Positions 1 through 9,250 of a DNA stretch of 35,705 nucleotides are shown here, piece after piece. This DNA comes from Syntrophaceticus schinkii (GTDB lineage Bacteria; Bacillota; DSM-12270; Thermacetogeniales; Thermacetogeniaceae). Location: positions 1 to 35,705 of the forward strand of contig NZ_CDRZ01000273.1 of NCBI RefSeq assembly GCF_000946815.1, read 5' to 3'. The translations under genes and the position numbers were made by a program. The notes under the pieces were generated by a model. The model was not told the DNA's origin, did no database searches, and saw only the letters and a program-made list of their open reading frames with translations. How positions within the stretch are numbered: the first letter of the stretch is position 1; the number at the start of each line of letters is the position of its first letter.

Positions 1-2566
1 AATAATTTACAGGAAGCAGGCTACAAGGCTGGATTACCTGCGGGAGGATGGGCAGGTATTGATAGAGGATATTTTAGACAGGGTTACCAATGACAGGCGG
101 TGGGCCAGCGCCCAGGAATTAATGCAGCGAGCTGTAGACAGCGTTTCTCCTGAGCAGTACTGCGGTTGGTTCCAGGATCTGCCTGAAGAAGTAAGGGATA
201 AAATGACTGAGTGCTGGGGCCAACCCCCGGGGGAAGTGTTCTGCTATGGGAACAAACTGCTTATTCCAGGCATCATCAACGGCAATATCTTTATCGGACT
301 TCAGCCGCCGCGGGGATTTTTGGATGATCCAGCCAAGATCTATCACAGCCCGGATTTACCTATTCCTCATCACTATCTGGCCTATTACAGGTGGATACGA
401 GATGTCTTCTGTGCTGATGCAGTGATGCATATCGGCAAACACGGGTCCCTGGAATGGCTGCCCGGTAAGGGGGTGGGACTTTCTGCTTCCTGCTACCCTG
501 ACCTGGTTATCTCCGATCTGCCCAATATTTATCCCTATATCATTAACAACCCGGGTGAAGGTACACAAGCCAAAAGGAGGAGCTACTGCTGTATTATTGA
601 CCACCTGGTGCCGGTAATGCATAATGCGGATAGCTATGAGGAAATGGCAGAGGTGGAAAAACAGCTGGAAGACTATTACAACGCCAGAGCCCAGGACCCC
701 GCAAAGCTTCCCTATTTGGAAAAGTTGGTTTGGGAGAAGGTATGTGAGGTCAAGCTCAACCATGACCTGGGGTTAGCTGAGGAGGAAATCCCGGCGGATT
801 TTAATGCCTTTGTAGAAAAGCTGCACAGCTATTTGAGTGAATTGAAAGATACCCAGATCCGCGACGGACTGCATATACTGGGAGAGCCCCCCATTGGAAC
901 GAGGCTGGTGGAGTTCCTGGTTGCCCTGACCAGACTGCCCAATGGGGATGTCCCTTCCCTGCGGCAGTCGTTAGCTGAAATGTGGGGATATGACTATGAA
1001 CAGTTGCTGGCCAACCGCGGTAAAATGAATACCAACGGCAAGACCAATGGGCAAATCCTGGAGGATATCCATCAGCTGTCCCTTGATCTCATGGCATGCT
1101 TCGAGGAAGTGTGTTTTGATGAAAACGAGGTAAGATCTGTATCAAAGGAAATATTGGGGAAGACAAACCCCAAGGTGGAAGAAGTCTTGCTTTATGTTGC
1201 GCAGTTTCTGGCAGATCGCCTGGCGGCTACCACAGATGAACTCACCAATGCAAGGAATGCTTTGGATGGACAATTTATCCCTGCGGGGCCGTCCGGGGCT
1301 CCAACCAGGGGGATGGCCAATATCCTGCCTACCGGGAGGAATTTTTATTCAGTTGATCCTCAGGCCATTCCTTCTCCTGCGGCATGGAAGGTGGGAGTTG
1401 AGCTGGCTGACAACCTGCTGGCAAGGTATCTCAGTGATGAGGGCTGCTATCCGGAGAATATTGGGATTATCATCTGGGGAACCGGAGTGATGCGCACAAA
1501 AGGGGATGACATAGCTGAGATACTCTATTTGCTGGGGGTAAGACCGGTTTGGCAGCCGGAAAGCGGGCGAGTGAAGGGAATAGAGGTTATCCCACTGGAA
1601 GAATTAAAACGCCCCCGCATCGATGTCACTCTCCGCATCAGCGGCCTTTTCAGGGACGCTTTCCCCAATATCGTGGAGATGATTGACGAAGCTGTAGAAA
1701 GGGTTGCCTTTTTGGACGAACCCCCGGAGCAGAATTTTTTAGCCAAACATGTGCAAAAAGATATCACTGACAAAGTTGAACAGGGATTTGATCTGGAACA
1801 GGCCAGAGAGGAGGCCTGCTATCGTATATTCGGCTGTAAGCCCGGTGCCTACGGTGCCGGAGTGAGCGACTTGATCGATGCACAGAATTGGCGTGACGAA
1901 CAGGACCTGGGTCAAGTCTATGTGGTTTGGGGCGGGTATGCTTACGGTAAGAAACAATACGGCAAGGTTGTGCCTGAGCTTTTTAAATACCGCCTCTCTC
2001 AGTTAGATGTGGCGGTAAAGAATGTGGATAACCGCGAGTATGACATGATGGACAGTGATGATTTTTATTCCTACCATGGTGGTATGATCGCTGCGGTGCG
2101 GGCTTTTAAAGGAGAAAATCCTCAGGCCTATATCGGAGACAGCTCAGATCCCGAGCGTATCAAAACCAGGAGCACAGCGGAAGAGGCCAAGCATGTTTTC
2201 CGGGCGAGGCTGCTCAACCCCAAATGGATTCACAGCATGCAGAGGCATGGCTATAAAGGGGCGGCAGATATCTCCAGAACTGTGGACTTTGCCTTTGGAT
2301 GGGATGCTACTGCTGAAGTGCTTGAGGACTGGATGTATGAGCAGTTGGCCAAAAAATATGCACTGGATGAGGAAATGCAGGAATGGCTGAAGGATGTGAA
2401 CCCATATGCCCTGCAGAACCTGATTGAGCGGCTGCTGGAAGCTATCCAAAGGGGTATGTGGGAGGCTGAGCCGCAGATGAAGCAAGAACTGCAGGATATC
2501 TATCTGGAAGTTGAGGGAAAACTGGAAGAAAGCCAGGAGAAATCATTGAAGAAACTGGGGGTATAG
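1..2566 (+). CDS. CobN-like chelatase large subunit (gene 1), 5'-truncated, one frameshift near the window edge
   Basis: This is the C-terminal two thirds of a CobN/BchH-superfamily protein, the large subunit that binds tetrapyrrole and metal. The uninterrupted frame starts at 59, but homologous sequence continues upstream in another frame: codons from base 1 read LQEAGYKAGLPA, matching the region before PADGKELI in gene 2. Removing one G around 40-47 joins the two frames, so position 59 is not a real start. The superfamily core is visible as HIGKHGSLEWLPGKG, a downstream NNPGEG, then AKRRS. The C-terminus has the usual RLLNPKW and HGYKGAADIS blocks. The NNPGEG and DHLVPVM signatures place it nearer CobN than BchH. 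The N-terminal third lies outside the window. A strong terminator follows. Whether it inserts Co, Ni or Fe, or removes metal, cannot be read from the sequence. Confidence 0.88.
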   Translation, partial: IIYRKQATRLDYLREDGQVLIEDILDRVTNDRRWASAQELMQRAVDSVSPEQYCGWFQDLPEEVRDKMTECWGQPPGEVFCYGNKLLIPGIINGNIFIGLQPPRGFLDDPAKIYHSPDLPIPHHYLAYYRWIRDVFCADAVMHIGKHGSLEWLPGKGVGLSASCYPDLVISDLPNIYPYIINNPGEGTQAKRRSYCCIIDHLVPVMHNADSYEEMAEVEKQLEDYYNARAQDPAKLPYLEKLVWEKVCEVKLNHDLGLAEEEIPADFNAFVEKLHSYLSELKDTQIRDGLHILGEPPIGTRLVEFLVALTRLPNGDVPSLRQSLAEMWGYDYEQLLANRGKMNTNGKTNGQILEDIHQLSLDLMACFEEVCFDENEVRSVSKEILGKTNPKVEEVLLYVAQFLADRLAATTDELTNARNALDGQFIPAGPSGAPTRGMANILPTGRNFYSVDPQAIPSPAAWKVGVELADNLLARYLSDEGCYPENIGIIIWGTGVMRTKGDDIAEILYLLGVRPVWQPESGRVKGIEVIPLEELKRPRIDVTLRISGLFRDAFPNIVEMIDEAVERVAFLDEPPEQNFLAKHVQKDITDKVEQGFDLEQAREEACYRIFGCKPGAYGAGVSDLIDAQNWRDEQDLGQVYVVWGGYAYGKKQYGKVVPELFKYRLSQLDVAVKNVDNREYDMMDSDDFYSYHGGMIAAVRAFKGENPQAYIGDSSDPERIKTRSTAEEAKHVFRARLLNPKWIHSMQRHGYKGAADISRTVDFAFGWDATAEVLEDWMYEQLAKKYALDEEMQEWLKDVNPYALQNLIERLLEAIQRGMWEAEPQMKQELQDIYLEVEGKLEESQEKSLKKLGV

Positions 2567-2578
2567 GACTTTTAGCTA

Positions 2579-2632
2579 AACCCATTGTCACTTTTCTTTT
2601 CATCCGGCGGTTCGCTGCCGGATCTTTTTTTT
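2579..2632 (+). repeat. 54-bp terminator-containing repeat, copy 1
   Basis: It begins AACCCATTGTCACTT and runs through the terminator stem to the end of the T tract. It matches 13645-13698 at 51 of 54 positions, counted by eye. The copy here directly follows a CobN-like gene; the other directly follows a cobalamin riboswitch. Confidence 0.9.
2602..2632 (+). terminator. Rho-independent terminator after CobN-like gene 1
   Basis: A 7-bp stem (ATCCGGC with GCCGGAT, 8-nt loop) is followed by C and eight T. It lies 36 bases after the stop of gene 1. The same terminator with its flank recurs at 13645-13698, where the outer A-T pair is replaced by T-A, so the stem is conserved by covariation. Confidence 0.93.
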
Positions 2633-2876
2633 GTTAATGAGGCGATTTCTCATTTATTTTATTTAACACAGGAAATATATGTCATTATTTAAGTATCGGA
2701 TTTAAAAGGTTCCACATAGTTGCAGGAATTTGCTCTTTTCTGTTGAATAACTTTCTATAGTGTACTGATTTCTGGTAAATAAATGTATTCGTGAAGGGTG
2801 CTAGCGCCAGGGACAGTAAGTTTACTCATATATATAGCTTATAGTTTAAGCATAATTTAATAATGGTAATTACAGG

Positions 2877-2919
2877 CCACGAAGGCTTTCCCAAGAAGGG
2901 ATGGTTCTGTGGTTTTTTT
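2877..2919 (+). terminator. Terminator-like hairpin in the leader of the permease gene
   Basis: CCAC-GAA on the 5' arm pairs with TTC-T-GTGG on the 3' arm, and TCCC/GGGA closes a 5-nt AAGAA loop. Seven T follow. It lies about 160 bases before the permease start, inside a 445-base stretch (2633-3077) without a gene, so it could be a leader attenuator. I recognise no ligand-binding domain before it. Confidence 0.55.
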
Positions 2920-2940
2920 ATTTTCAGCAGGGGGTGAGAT

Positions 2941-2998
2941 GCTGAGGGAACGAGCACCTTTCAACAGTGGCTTGGCAACTGTACGAAAAAGTGTCAGC
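2941..2998 (+). other. Long imperfect hairpin in the leader of the permease gene
   Basis: Three helices stack in register: GCTGA (2941-2945) with TCAGC (2994-2998), CACCTTTC (2955-2962) with GAAAAAGTG (2985-2993) allowing one mismatch and a bulge, and ACAGT (2964-2968) with ACTGT (2978-2982) around a 9-nt loop. It sits between the terminator-like hairpin and the permease start. It matches no riboswitch family I can name. Confidence 0.45.
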
Positions 2999-3077
2999 TT
3001 CCCAAATACAAATTAAAAAACTTTACTGGATGTGTGTGTTTATTCTCTTATGAATAATTATTTAGGAGTAGATAACA

Positions 3078-4187
3078 TTGAGTGTTTCCGCAACTACTGA
3101 AGAAGCTGCTGGAATTGCTGAACTTGAAGAGATATATCAACATTCCACAGCACGGAAATTAACACTGTTAGGGGTTCTGTTTATTTTACTCATTGTAATA
3201 GCCCTGGTGGCTACAGCCACTGGAGTAGCAGGGATCACTGTCGCTGATGTTGCCCGGGTAATTTTAAGCAAGATTATTCCTGGCTTGCAGTTGTCAACTG
3301 TCAGCGACCTGGCAGAGACGATTGTGATGGAGCTAAGGCTTCCCAGGATATTCCTGGCGATGCTTGCCGGGCTCAGTCTGGCAGGGGCAGGTGCGGTGAT
3401 GCAGGGTGTTTTACGCAACCCACTGGTATCACCTTTTACACTGGGATTATCCGCCGGTGCATCATTGGGAGCGGCCATAGCAATTGTATTGGGGACCAGC
3501 GTTCTCGGGAGCGCATTCATTGTAGCAGGGAAGTATCTAATAGTTGTTAACTCATTTATTTTCGGCTCAATTACAATGTTATTGATTTATGGCATAGCCA
3601 AGATCAAGGGTGCTGTCCCCGAAACTTTGATACTGGCGGGAGTTGCACTGGGCTATCTTTTCCAGGCAGGAGTATCTGCCCTCAAGTATTTTTCTGACAA
3701 CGAAGCCTTAAAAGACCTGGTTGTTTGGCTGATGGGCGGTCTCTGGGGAGCCAGTTGGGAAACCGTCATTATCCTGTTTCCTATAGTTTTGATCTGTTTA
3801 ATCCTGTTGGAACGATATGCCTGGGATCTCAATGCCTTAGGATCAGGTGAAGAAGTTGCCATGAGTTTAGGTGTTAATGTGGACAGGTTGAGACTGGTGA
3901 CCCTGATGCTGGCGACACTGATGGCTTCCAGTACTATTGCTTTTACAGGAATCATCGGTTTCATTGGGTTAGTTGCCCCGCATGTATGTCGCTTTATAGT
4001 CGGGTCAGATAACAGGTTTTTACTGCCTGGTGCCGCATTGATGGGGGCGGTCCTGCTCCTGCTGGCGGATACCCTGGCACGGATTGTACTGGCACCTGTA
4101 GAGATACCTGTGGGGATTCTAACATCCCTGATTGGGGCACCGTTCTTTCTCTTTCTGTTGCTCAGGAAGAAACATCAGTATTGGTAA
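3078..4187 (+). CDS. FecCD/BtuC-type ABC transporter permease
   Basis: A 369-aa polytopic membrane protein of the FecCD/BtuC family, which imports siderophores, heme or cobamides. The N-terminal half carries ELRLPRIF and VLRNPLVSP, the family's LPR and RNPL motifs. The C-terminal half has FIGLVAPHVCRF and EIPVGILTSLIGAPFF, the cytoplasmic coupling and last-helix motifs. Length and hydrophobic pattern fit a full-length homodimerising permease with about ten helices. The start is TTG at 3078, about nine bases after AGGAG. The next genes encode its likely binding protein, a CobN-like chelatase and its likely ATPase, so the unit reads as a metallo-compound importer linked to a chelatase. The substrate (heme, cobamide or another tetrapyrrole, or a siderophore) cannot be decided from sequence. 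Confidence 0.9.
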   Translation: MSVSATTEEAAGIAELEEIYQHSTARKLTLLGVLFILLIVIALVATATGVAGITVADVARVILSKIIPGLQLSTVSDLAETIVMELRLPRIFLAMLAGLSLAGAGAVMQGVLRNPLVSPFTLGLSAGASLGAAIAIVLGTSVLGSAFIVAGKYLIVVNSFIFGSITMLLIYGIAKIKGAVPETLILAGVALGYLFQAGVSALKYFSDNEALKDLVVWLMGGLWGASWETVIILFPIVLICLILLERYAWDLNALGSGEEVAMSLGVNVDRLRLVTLMLATLMASSTIAFTGIIGFIGLVAPHVCRFIVGSDNRFLLPGAALMGAVLLLLADTLARIVLAPVEIPVGILTSLIGAPFFLFLLLRKKHQYW

Positions 4188-4266
4188 GGGAAAATAAGTT
4201 GACATAAAGGGGGGCACGGGTTTATTAAGTCAAATTTATATCTAGTAATTTGAGGAGGAGAAAGAT

Positions 4267-5322
4267 ATGAAAAAAATTATGAATCTGTCTGTTGTTGTTG
4301 TTTTAACCCTGCTTATGTGTTTAGCAGCAGGGTGTGGTGATTCGGGTGAAAAGCAGACTGTTTCTGAAACAAAAATGATTACCATCACTGATTCTTCTGA
4401 GCGCTCGGTGGAAGTTCCTTGCCCGCCAAAACGGATTGTGGTCTGTAACAGTGATGTGGCTGAGATGATTTGCGCTCTAGGCTCAGCGGAGAGTATTGTT
4501 GGTGCCTCAGATGCAACCATTACAGATCCAATAATGAAACCTAAATTAGAAGGAGCAGAGGATGTCGGTAAATCATTTACACCCAGTGTCGAGAAAATTG
4601 TTTCTTTAAAACCCGATCTTGTTTTCGGATATGCTAGTTTTCTTAAACAAGACAGTGTTGATCAGCTTGAGCAGATGGGTACCCCAATTGTATTGCTGGA
4701 TTGTTATAAACCAGAGACTATGACAAAAGATATCAAGACATTAGGGAAAATTCTCGGCAAGGAAAAACAGGCTAAGGAGTATATTGCAGTTTACGATAAA
4801 TATCAAAAGTTAATTACAGAACGAACCAAAACCCTTTCTTCTGAAGAAAAGCCTCTTGTTTATCTTGAGGGTTATACCGATTATACTGTGGCTTCCGGAA
4901 ATTCAGGGGGTGCACAGGTACTCGCTGCAGCCGGTGGGAAAAATATTGCTTCTGATATCAGTGATTCTTCTGCTAAAGTTAGTGAAGAATGGGTGCTGTC
5001 CAGGAATCCGCAAGTTATCATCAAAGCTGCTTCTAGCAGTATCCCGTCTGGTTATGGAAAGTCTGAGGACGCCATGAAAGAGAAAAGGAAAGAAATTATG
5101 TCACGTCCCAGTTGGGGGAAAATTGATGCCGTAAAGTCTGATAAGGTTTACTTGCTTTCAAGTGATATTTATGTTGGCCCTAGAATGGTTGTTGGTATGG
5201 CCTACTTTGCCAAATGGCTGCATCCGGAACTTTTCAAAGATGTAGACCCGGAAGCTATTCATAAAGAATTTCTACAAAAATTCCATAACATGGAACCCAA
5301 AGGGGTGTGGACTTATCCATAA
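4267..5322 (+). CDS. Lipoprotein substrate-binding protein, BtuF/FepB family (PF01497 type)
   Basis: A 351-aa extracytoplasmic binding lipoprotein. The signal peptide ends in a lipobox (LAAGC, Cys at about residue 23), so the mature protein is anchored to the outer face of the membrane. The mature part begins with a TITDSSERSVEVP strand, then KRIVVCNSDVAEM and EKIVSLKPDLVFGY, the hallmark order of the BtuF/FepB fold. The C-terminus ends WTYP. A ribosome site (GAGGAGGAG) lies just before the ATG. It follows the FecCD-type permease by about 80 bases and precedes CobN-like gene 2, and should present substrate to that permease. A paralog sharing the NSDVAE segment and a W-YP ending lies at 12048-13123. 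The ligand is unknown. Confidence 0.9.
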   Translation: MKKIMNLSVVVVLTLLMCLAAGCGDSGEKQTVSETKMITITDSSERSVEVPCPPKRIVVCNSDVAEMICALGSAESIVGASDATITDPIMKPKLEGAEDVGKSFTPSVEKIVSLKPDLVFGYASFLKQDSVDQLEQMGTPIVLLDCYKPETMTKDIKTLGKILGKEKQAKEYIAVYDKYQKLITERTKTLSSEEKPLVYLEGYTDYTVASGNSGGAQVLAAAGGKNIASDISDSSAKVSEEWVLSRNPQVIIKAASSSIPSGYGKSEDAMKEKRKEIMSRPSWGKIDAVKSDKVYLLSSDIYVGPRMVVGMAYFAKWLHPELFKDVDPEAIHKEFLQKFHNMEPKGVWTYP

Positions 5323-5375
5323 AATATTTTTACCTCAAGTGATGGTAACAGATTATTAGAGAGGAGGACTAATCT

Positions 5376-8300
5376 ATGATAAAAATCACCGCTATCCTGT
5401 GGCAGAGCCATGCCACAACGATGCGCAGAGCAGGAGAACTGCTCAAAAATATGGTTGATCTGCGGGTTTATTCAGCCCGTTATTTAGATGAAGGCAAAGA
5501 GGATATGGCCTCTGCGTTGGATGACCTGGCCGGTTCTGACCTCATCTTTTTTTACAGGTCATCTGGTGAAGCCATCTGGGACGAGCTGGAAAATGCGGTT
5601 AAACAACTTGATAAACCGGTGGTTTGTTTAGGACACGATCCCGGACTCTGGCTGCTCTCTACAGTACCCCTGGAAATAGTCGACAAATGCCATACCTATG
5701 TTGTTTACGGCGGTGTGGATAACTTTGCCCAGATGCTGAACTACCTGGCCGCAGAAGTCTTAGGTTTACAAGTTGACTATCAAGAACCCTTTGCTCACCC
5801 TTGGGAGGGGATCTATCACCCCAATGCACCTCACTACTTCGATAATATGGAAGATTACCTGGCCTGGTACAAACCCCGAAATGCACCGACCATCGGCCTT
5901 TTATTCTCGCGGGGCTACTGGGTAAATGATAATATCGCCGTAGAAGAACTTCTGATCAAGCTTTTTGAAGCCAAGGGCTATAATGTCATTCCCGCTTTTT
6001 GTTACTCTACGAAAGACGCTGATCTTGGGACCAGAGGTTCCGCAGGTGTAGTTCAGGACTTCTTCTTTGACCGGGAGGGAAAGCCCCGCATCAATGCAAT
6101 GGTCAAGCTTCTTTCATTCTTTCTCGAATCCAAAAGGGGTGAGGATTTTCATAAAGAGGATGTAGCCGCATCAGGAGTCAATCTCTTAAAGAGGTTGAAT
6201 GTTCCCATTTTCCAGCCCGTTGTTTCTTTCTATCGTACAGTTGAAGAATGGACATCAGACCCCCAGGGATTAAGCAACGAGATCTCCTGGTCGATCTCCA
6301 TGCCCGAGTTTGAAGGAGTCATCGAGCCCCTCTACATCGGAGGAGTAGGGCGGGATGGAGACATGGAATTTAGAGATCCCCAACCAGAGCGCTGCCAGCA
6401 CCTGGTAGATCGAGTAGCCAACTGGATCCGCTTGGCAGAAAAACCCGTCACAGAGCGCAAAGTAGCCTTCATTCTGCACAATAACCCCTGCGCATCAGTA
6501 GAAGCCACCGTAGGAGGAGGCGCCAAACTGGACACCCTGGAGAGCGTAGCCGGGATCCTGCAGCAGATGCAAAAAGAAGGCTATACAGTAGATATTCCAG
6601 CAGATGGCAAAGAACTGATCGACAACATCATGGACCACAAAGCCATTTCCGAATTCCGCTGGACCACCACAGACGAAATCGTCAGCAAAGGCGGAGCATT
6701 AAAACTTGTCCCAGTAGAAGAATACTGCCAGTGGTTTGACACCCTCTCCCCCCATATCAGAAAACGGGTTTCAGATGCCTGGGGCAACCCCCCGGGAGAA
6801 GAGCTAAACGGAGTACCCGCAGCAATGGTCTACGAAGGCAAGATCCTGGTCACCGGAGTACAGTACGGGAATGCGGTGATCTGCGTCCAGCCCAAGCGCG
6901 GCTGTGCCGGTCCTAAATGCGACGGACAAGTCTGTAAGATCCTCCACGACCCCGACATCCCCCCGCCACACCAGTACATGGCCACCTACCGCTTTATCGA
7001 GCGAGACTTCAAAGCAGATGTAATCATACACGTAGGCACCCACGGCAACCTGGAGTTTCTGCCAGGCAAAGGAGCAGGACTATCCCAGGACTGCTATCCC
7101 GATCTGGGAATAGGCGATATGCCACACCTCTACATCTACAACGCCGACAACCCACCGGAAGGAGTGATTGCCAAAAGAAGAAGCTATGCCGCACTGGTAG
7201 ACCACATGCAGACCGTGATGACCGAAGGCGGCCTCTACGACGAACTGGCAGAACTCGACCGCTGCCTGGAAGAATACGAAAAAGCCAAGATAGCAGACCC
7301 CACCAGAGCCCATATGCTGGAACACATGATCATAGAAGAGATCAAAAAGACCAACTTAGACAAACAAATCCCCGTAGAGGGCGGGCATGACAACATAGAA
7401 GAGATCATCGAAGGCGCCCACGGCATACTCTCCACCATCCGCAACACCCAGATCCAGGACGGCATGCACATCTTTGGCCAACTGCCGGCAGGAGAACGAA
7501 AAGTTTCATTTATCAACTCCATCCTCCGCTTCGATGCCGGCCAGGATGTATCCCTGCGCCGCAGCATCGCCGCCCTGATGGATCTAGACCTTGCAGAGCT
7601 GATAGCAGACCAGAGCAAGATCTCACTCAAACACAGCAAATCCTACGGCGCGCTCCTGGAAGAGATAGATATAGCAGGAAAAGCATTTATCCAACACTTC
7701 CTCACAGGCAAAGAAGCAGGCCCCGCCCTGGCCCATGAGATCCTGGGAGATAAATTCATCTGTCCCCAGGCACTTCCCTCACTCAACGAAGTACTGCCCA
7801 GAGTGCTGGACCTGGATGACAGAATAGAGGCATCAAAAGAGATCGAAGCCCTGCTTGAAGGATTCCAGGGCAAATACATCCCCGCAGGCCCCTCAGGCCT
7901 CATTACCCGGGGCAAAGATGATGTCCTGCCCACAGGCCGCAACTTCTACTCCCTGGATCCCCACCGCGTACCCACAAAGGCAGCCTGGGAGGTAGGGAAA
8001 CGCCTGGCAGACAAAGTGCTGGAAAAGCACCTTGAAGAAGAAGACAGATACCCAGAAAACATCGCCCTCTACTGGATGTGCAACGACATCATGTGGGCGG
8101 ATGGAGAGGGTTTAGGCCAGATGCTCTACCTGTTAGGCGTACAGCCCAAATGGCTGCCCAATGGGAGAGTATCCGGAATAGAAGTGATTCCCCTGGAGGA
8201 ACTGGGAAGGCCGCGCATAGACCTGACCGTCAGAGTATCAGGGATCACAAGAGACATGTTCTGCAACTGTGTAGAACTCCTGGATGAAGCCATTGCCACA

Positions 8301-9230
8301 GTAGCCGCCCTGGAAGAGCCAGAAGAACAAAACTACGTGCGCAAACACACCCTTGCCCAGCTGGATGGCAAAGAAGACAAAGAATCCTGGCGAAATGCCA
8401 CATTGCGCATCTTTGCCGCCAAACCAGGCACCTACTCCTCAGGAGTCAACCTGGCAGTATACGCCTCAGCCTGGAAAGAAGAAAAAGACCTGGCAGACAT
8501 CTTCCTCTTCTGGAACGGCTATGCCTACGGTAAAGATGTTTACGGCCAGGAAGCCTTCAAACAGCTGCAGTCCAGTTTACGCACAGTAGACATCACCTAC
8601 AACAAAGTAGTGACCGATGAAAGCGACCTCTTCGGCTGCTGCTGCTACTTCGGCACCCACGGCGGCCTGACCGCTGCTGCAAGAGTCGCCTCAGGCAAAG
8701 ATGTGAGAGTCTACTACGGAGACACCAGAGAACCGGAACATGTGGAAGTGAGGACACTGGCTGATGAAGTGCGGAGAGTAGTTAGGACAAAACTCCTCAA
8801 CCCCAAGTGGATCGAGGGACAGAAGAGGCACGGCTACAAAGGAGCAGGAGACATCTCCAAAAGAGTCGGCCGTGTCTATGGCTGGGAGGCCACAACCCAG
8901 GAAGTCGATGACTGGATCTTCGATGACATCACCAAAACCTTTATTCTGGATGAAGAGAACCGCAAATTCTTCGAAGAGCACAACCCCTGGGCTATGGAAG
9001 AGATCGCCCGCCGCCTCCTGGAGGCACACCAGCGCGGCCTCTGGGATGCAGACCCCGAAGTGATCGATGGTCTGAAAGAATACTACCTGGAGATAGAAGG
9101 CTGGATCGAAGAGAGAATGGGTGAAGTGAAAGGCGATTTCCAGGGAGGTGCCATCGACATCCTCACCCACGAAGAAGTAGCTGACTGGGGAGCCAAGATG
9201 CAGGAGATCAAGGCGAAATTAGAGAGCTGA
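5376..9230 (+). CDS. CobN-like chelatase large subunit (gene 2), complete, with extra cysteine motifs
   Basis: An intact 1284-aa CobN-superfamily protein of usual length. The start is ATG at 5376 after GAGGAGG. An N-terminal CobN-type region includes GIYHP and YLAWYKPRN. The central signature is HVGTHGNLEFLPGKG with His552 and His556, then NPPEG and AKRRS. C-terminal blocks include TGRNFYSLDP, LEELGRPRIDL and KLLNPKW. Unlike its paralogs it carries a CX4CX4C cluster (Cys510, Cys515, Cys520) where the others have a short HDK or HSP loop, and a triple Cys (1088-1090) before FGTHGG. It sits between a BtuF-like binding protein and a BtuD-like ATPase with 20-50 base gaps, so it is probably cotranscribed with the importer. 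From about 6260 onward codon choice and strand composition differ from the neighbours. The reaction (insertion or removal of metal) and the metal are unknown. Confidence 0.92.
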   Translation: MIKITAILWQSHATTMRRAGELLKNMVDLRVYSARYLDEGKEDMASALDDLAGSDLIFFYRSSGEAIWDELENAVKQLDKPVVCLGHDPGLWLLSTVPLEIVDKCHTYVVYGGVDNFAQMLNYLAAEVLGLQVDYQEPFAHPWEGIYHPNAPHYFDNMEDYLAWYKPRNAPTIGLLFSRGYWVNDNIAVEELLIKLFEAKGYNVIPAFCYSTKDADLGTRGSAGVVQDFFFDREGKPRINAMVKLLSFFLESKRGEDFHKEDVAASGVNLLKRLNVPIFQPVVSFYRTVEEWTSDPQGLSNEISWSISMPEFEGVIEPLYIGGVGRDGDMEFRDPQPERCQHLVDRVANWIRLAEKPVTERKVAFILHNNPCASVEATVGGGAKLDTLESVAGILQQMQKEGYTVDIPADGKELIDNIMDHKAISEFRWTTTDEIVSKGGALKLVPVEEYCQWFDTLSPHIRKRVSDAWGNPPGEELNGVPAAMVYEGKILVTGVQYGNAVICVQPKRGCAGPKCDGQVCKILHDPDIPPPHQYMATYRFIERDFKADVIIHVGTHGNLEFLPGKGAGLSQDCYPDLGIGDMPHLYIYNADNPPEGVIAKRRSYAALVDHMQTVMTEGGLYDELAELDRCLEEYEKAKIADPTRAHMLEHMIIEEIKKTNLDKQIPVEGGHDNIEEIIEGAHGILSTIRNTQIQDGMHIFGQLPAGERKVSFINSILRFDAGQDVSLRRSIAALMDLDLAELIADQSKISLKHSKSYGALLEEIDIAGKAFIQHFLTGKEAGPALAHEILGDKFICPQALPSLNEVLPRVLDLDDRIEASKEIEALLEGFQGKYIPAGPSGLITRGKDDVLPTGRNFYSLDPHRVPTKAAWEVGKRLADKVLEKHLEEEDRYPENIALYWMCNDIMWADGEGLGQMLYLLGVQPKWLPNGRVSGIEVIPLEELGRPRIDLTVRVSGITRDMFCNCVELLDEAIATVAALEEPEEQNYVRKHTLAQLDGKEDKESWRNATLRIFAAKPGTYSSGVNLAVYASAWKEEKDLADIFLFWNGYAYGKDVYGQEAFKQLQSSLRTVDITYNKVVTDESDLFGCCCYFGTHGGLTAAARVASGKDVRVYYGDTREPEHVEVRTLADEVRRVVRTKLLNPKWIEGQKRHGYKGAGDISKRVGRVYGWEATTQEVDDWIFDDITKTFILDEENRKFFEEHNPWAMEEIARRLLEAHQRGLWDADPEVIDGLKEYYLEIEGWIEERMGEVKGDFQGGAIDILTHEEVADWGAKMQEIKAKLES

Positions 9231-9250
9231 GATAAAGGGAGCGATATCAA

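Noticed and set aside
2941-2998. Possible thiamine or degenerate cobalamin riboswitch (CTGAG, later GGCAACTGTA)
   Set aside because: The resemblance is limited to short pieces; the required CCACTG, GGAGACC or ACCTGAT blocks are absent, and the bases pair better as one long hairpin.
5376-9230. Long minus-strand frames within the chelatase genes
   Set aside because: They are shadows of the strongly biased plus-strand coding sequence and lack ribosome sites or recognisable domains.
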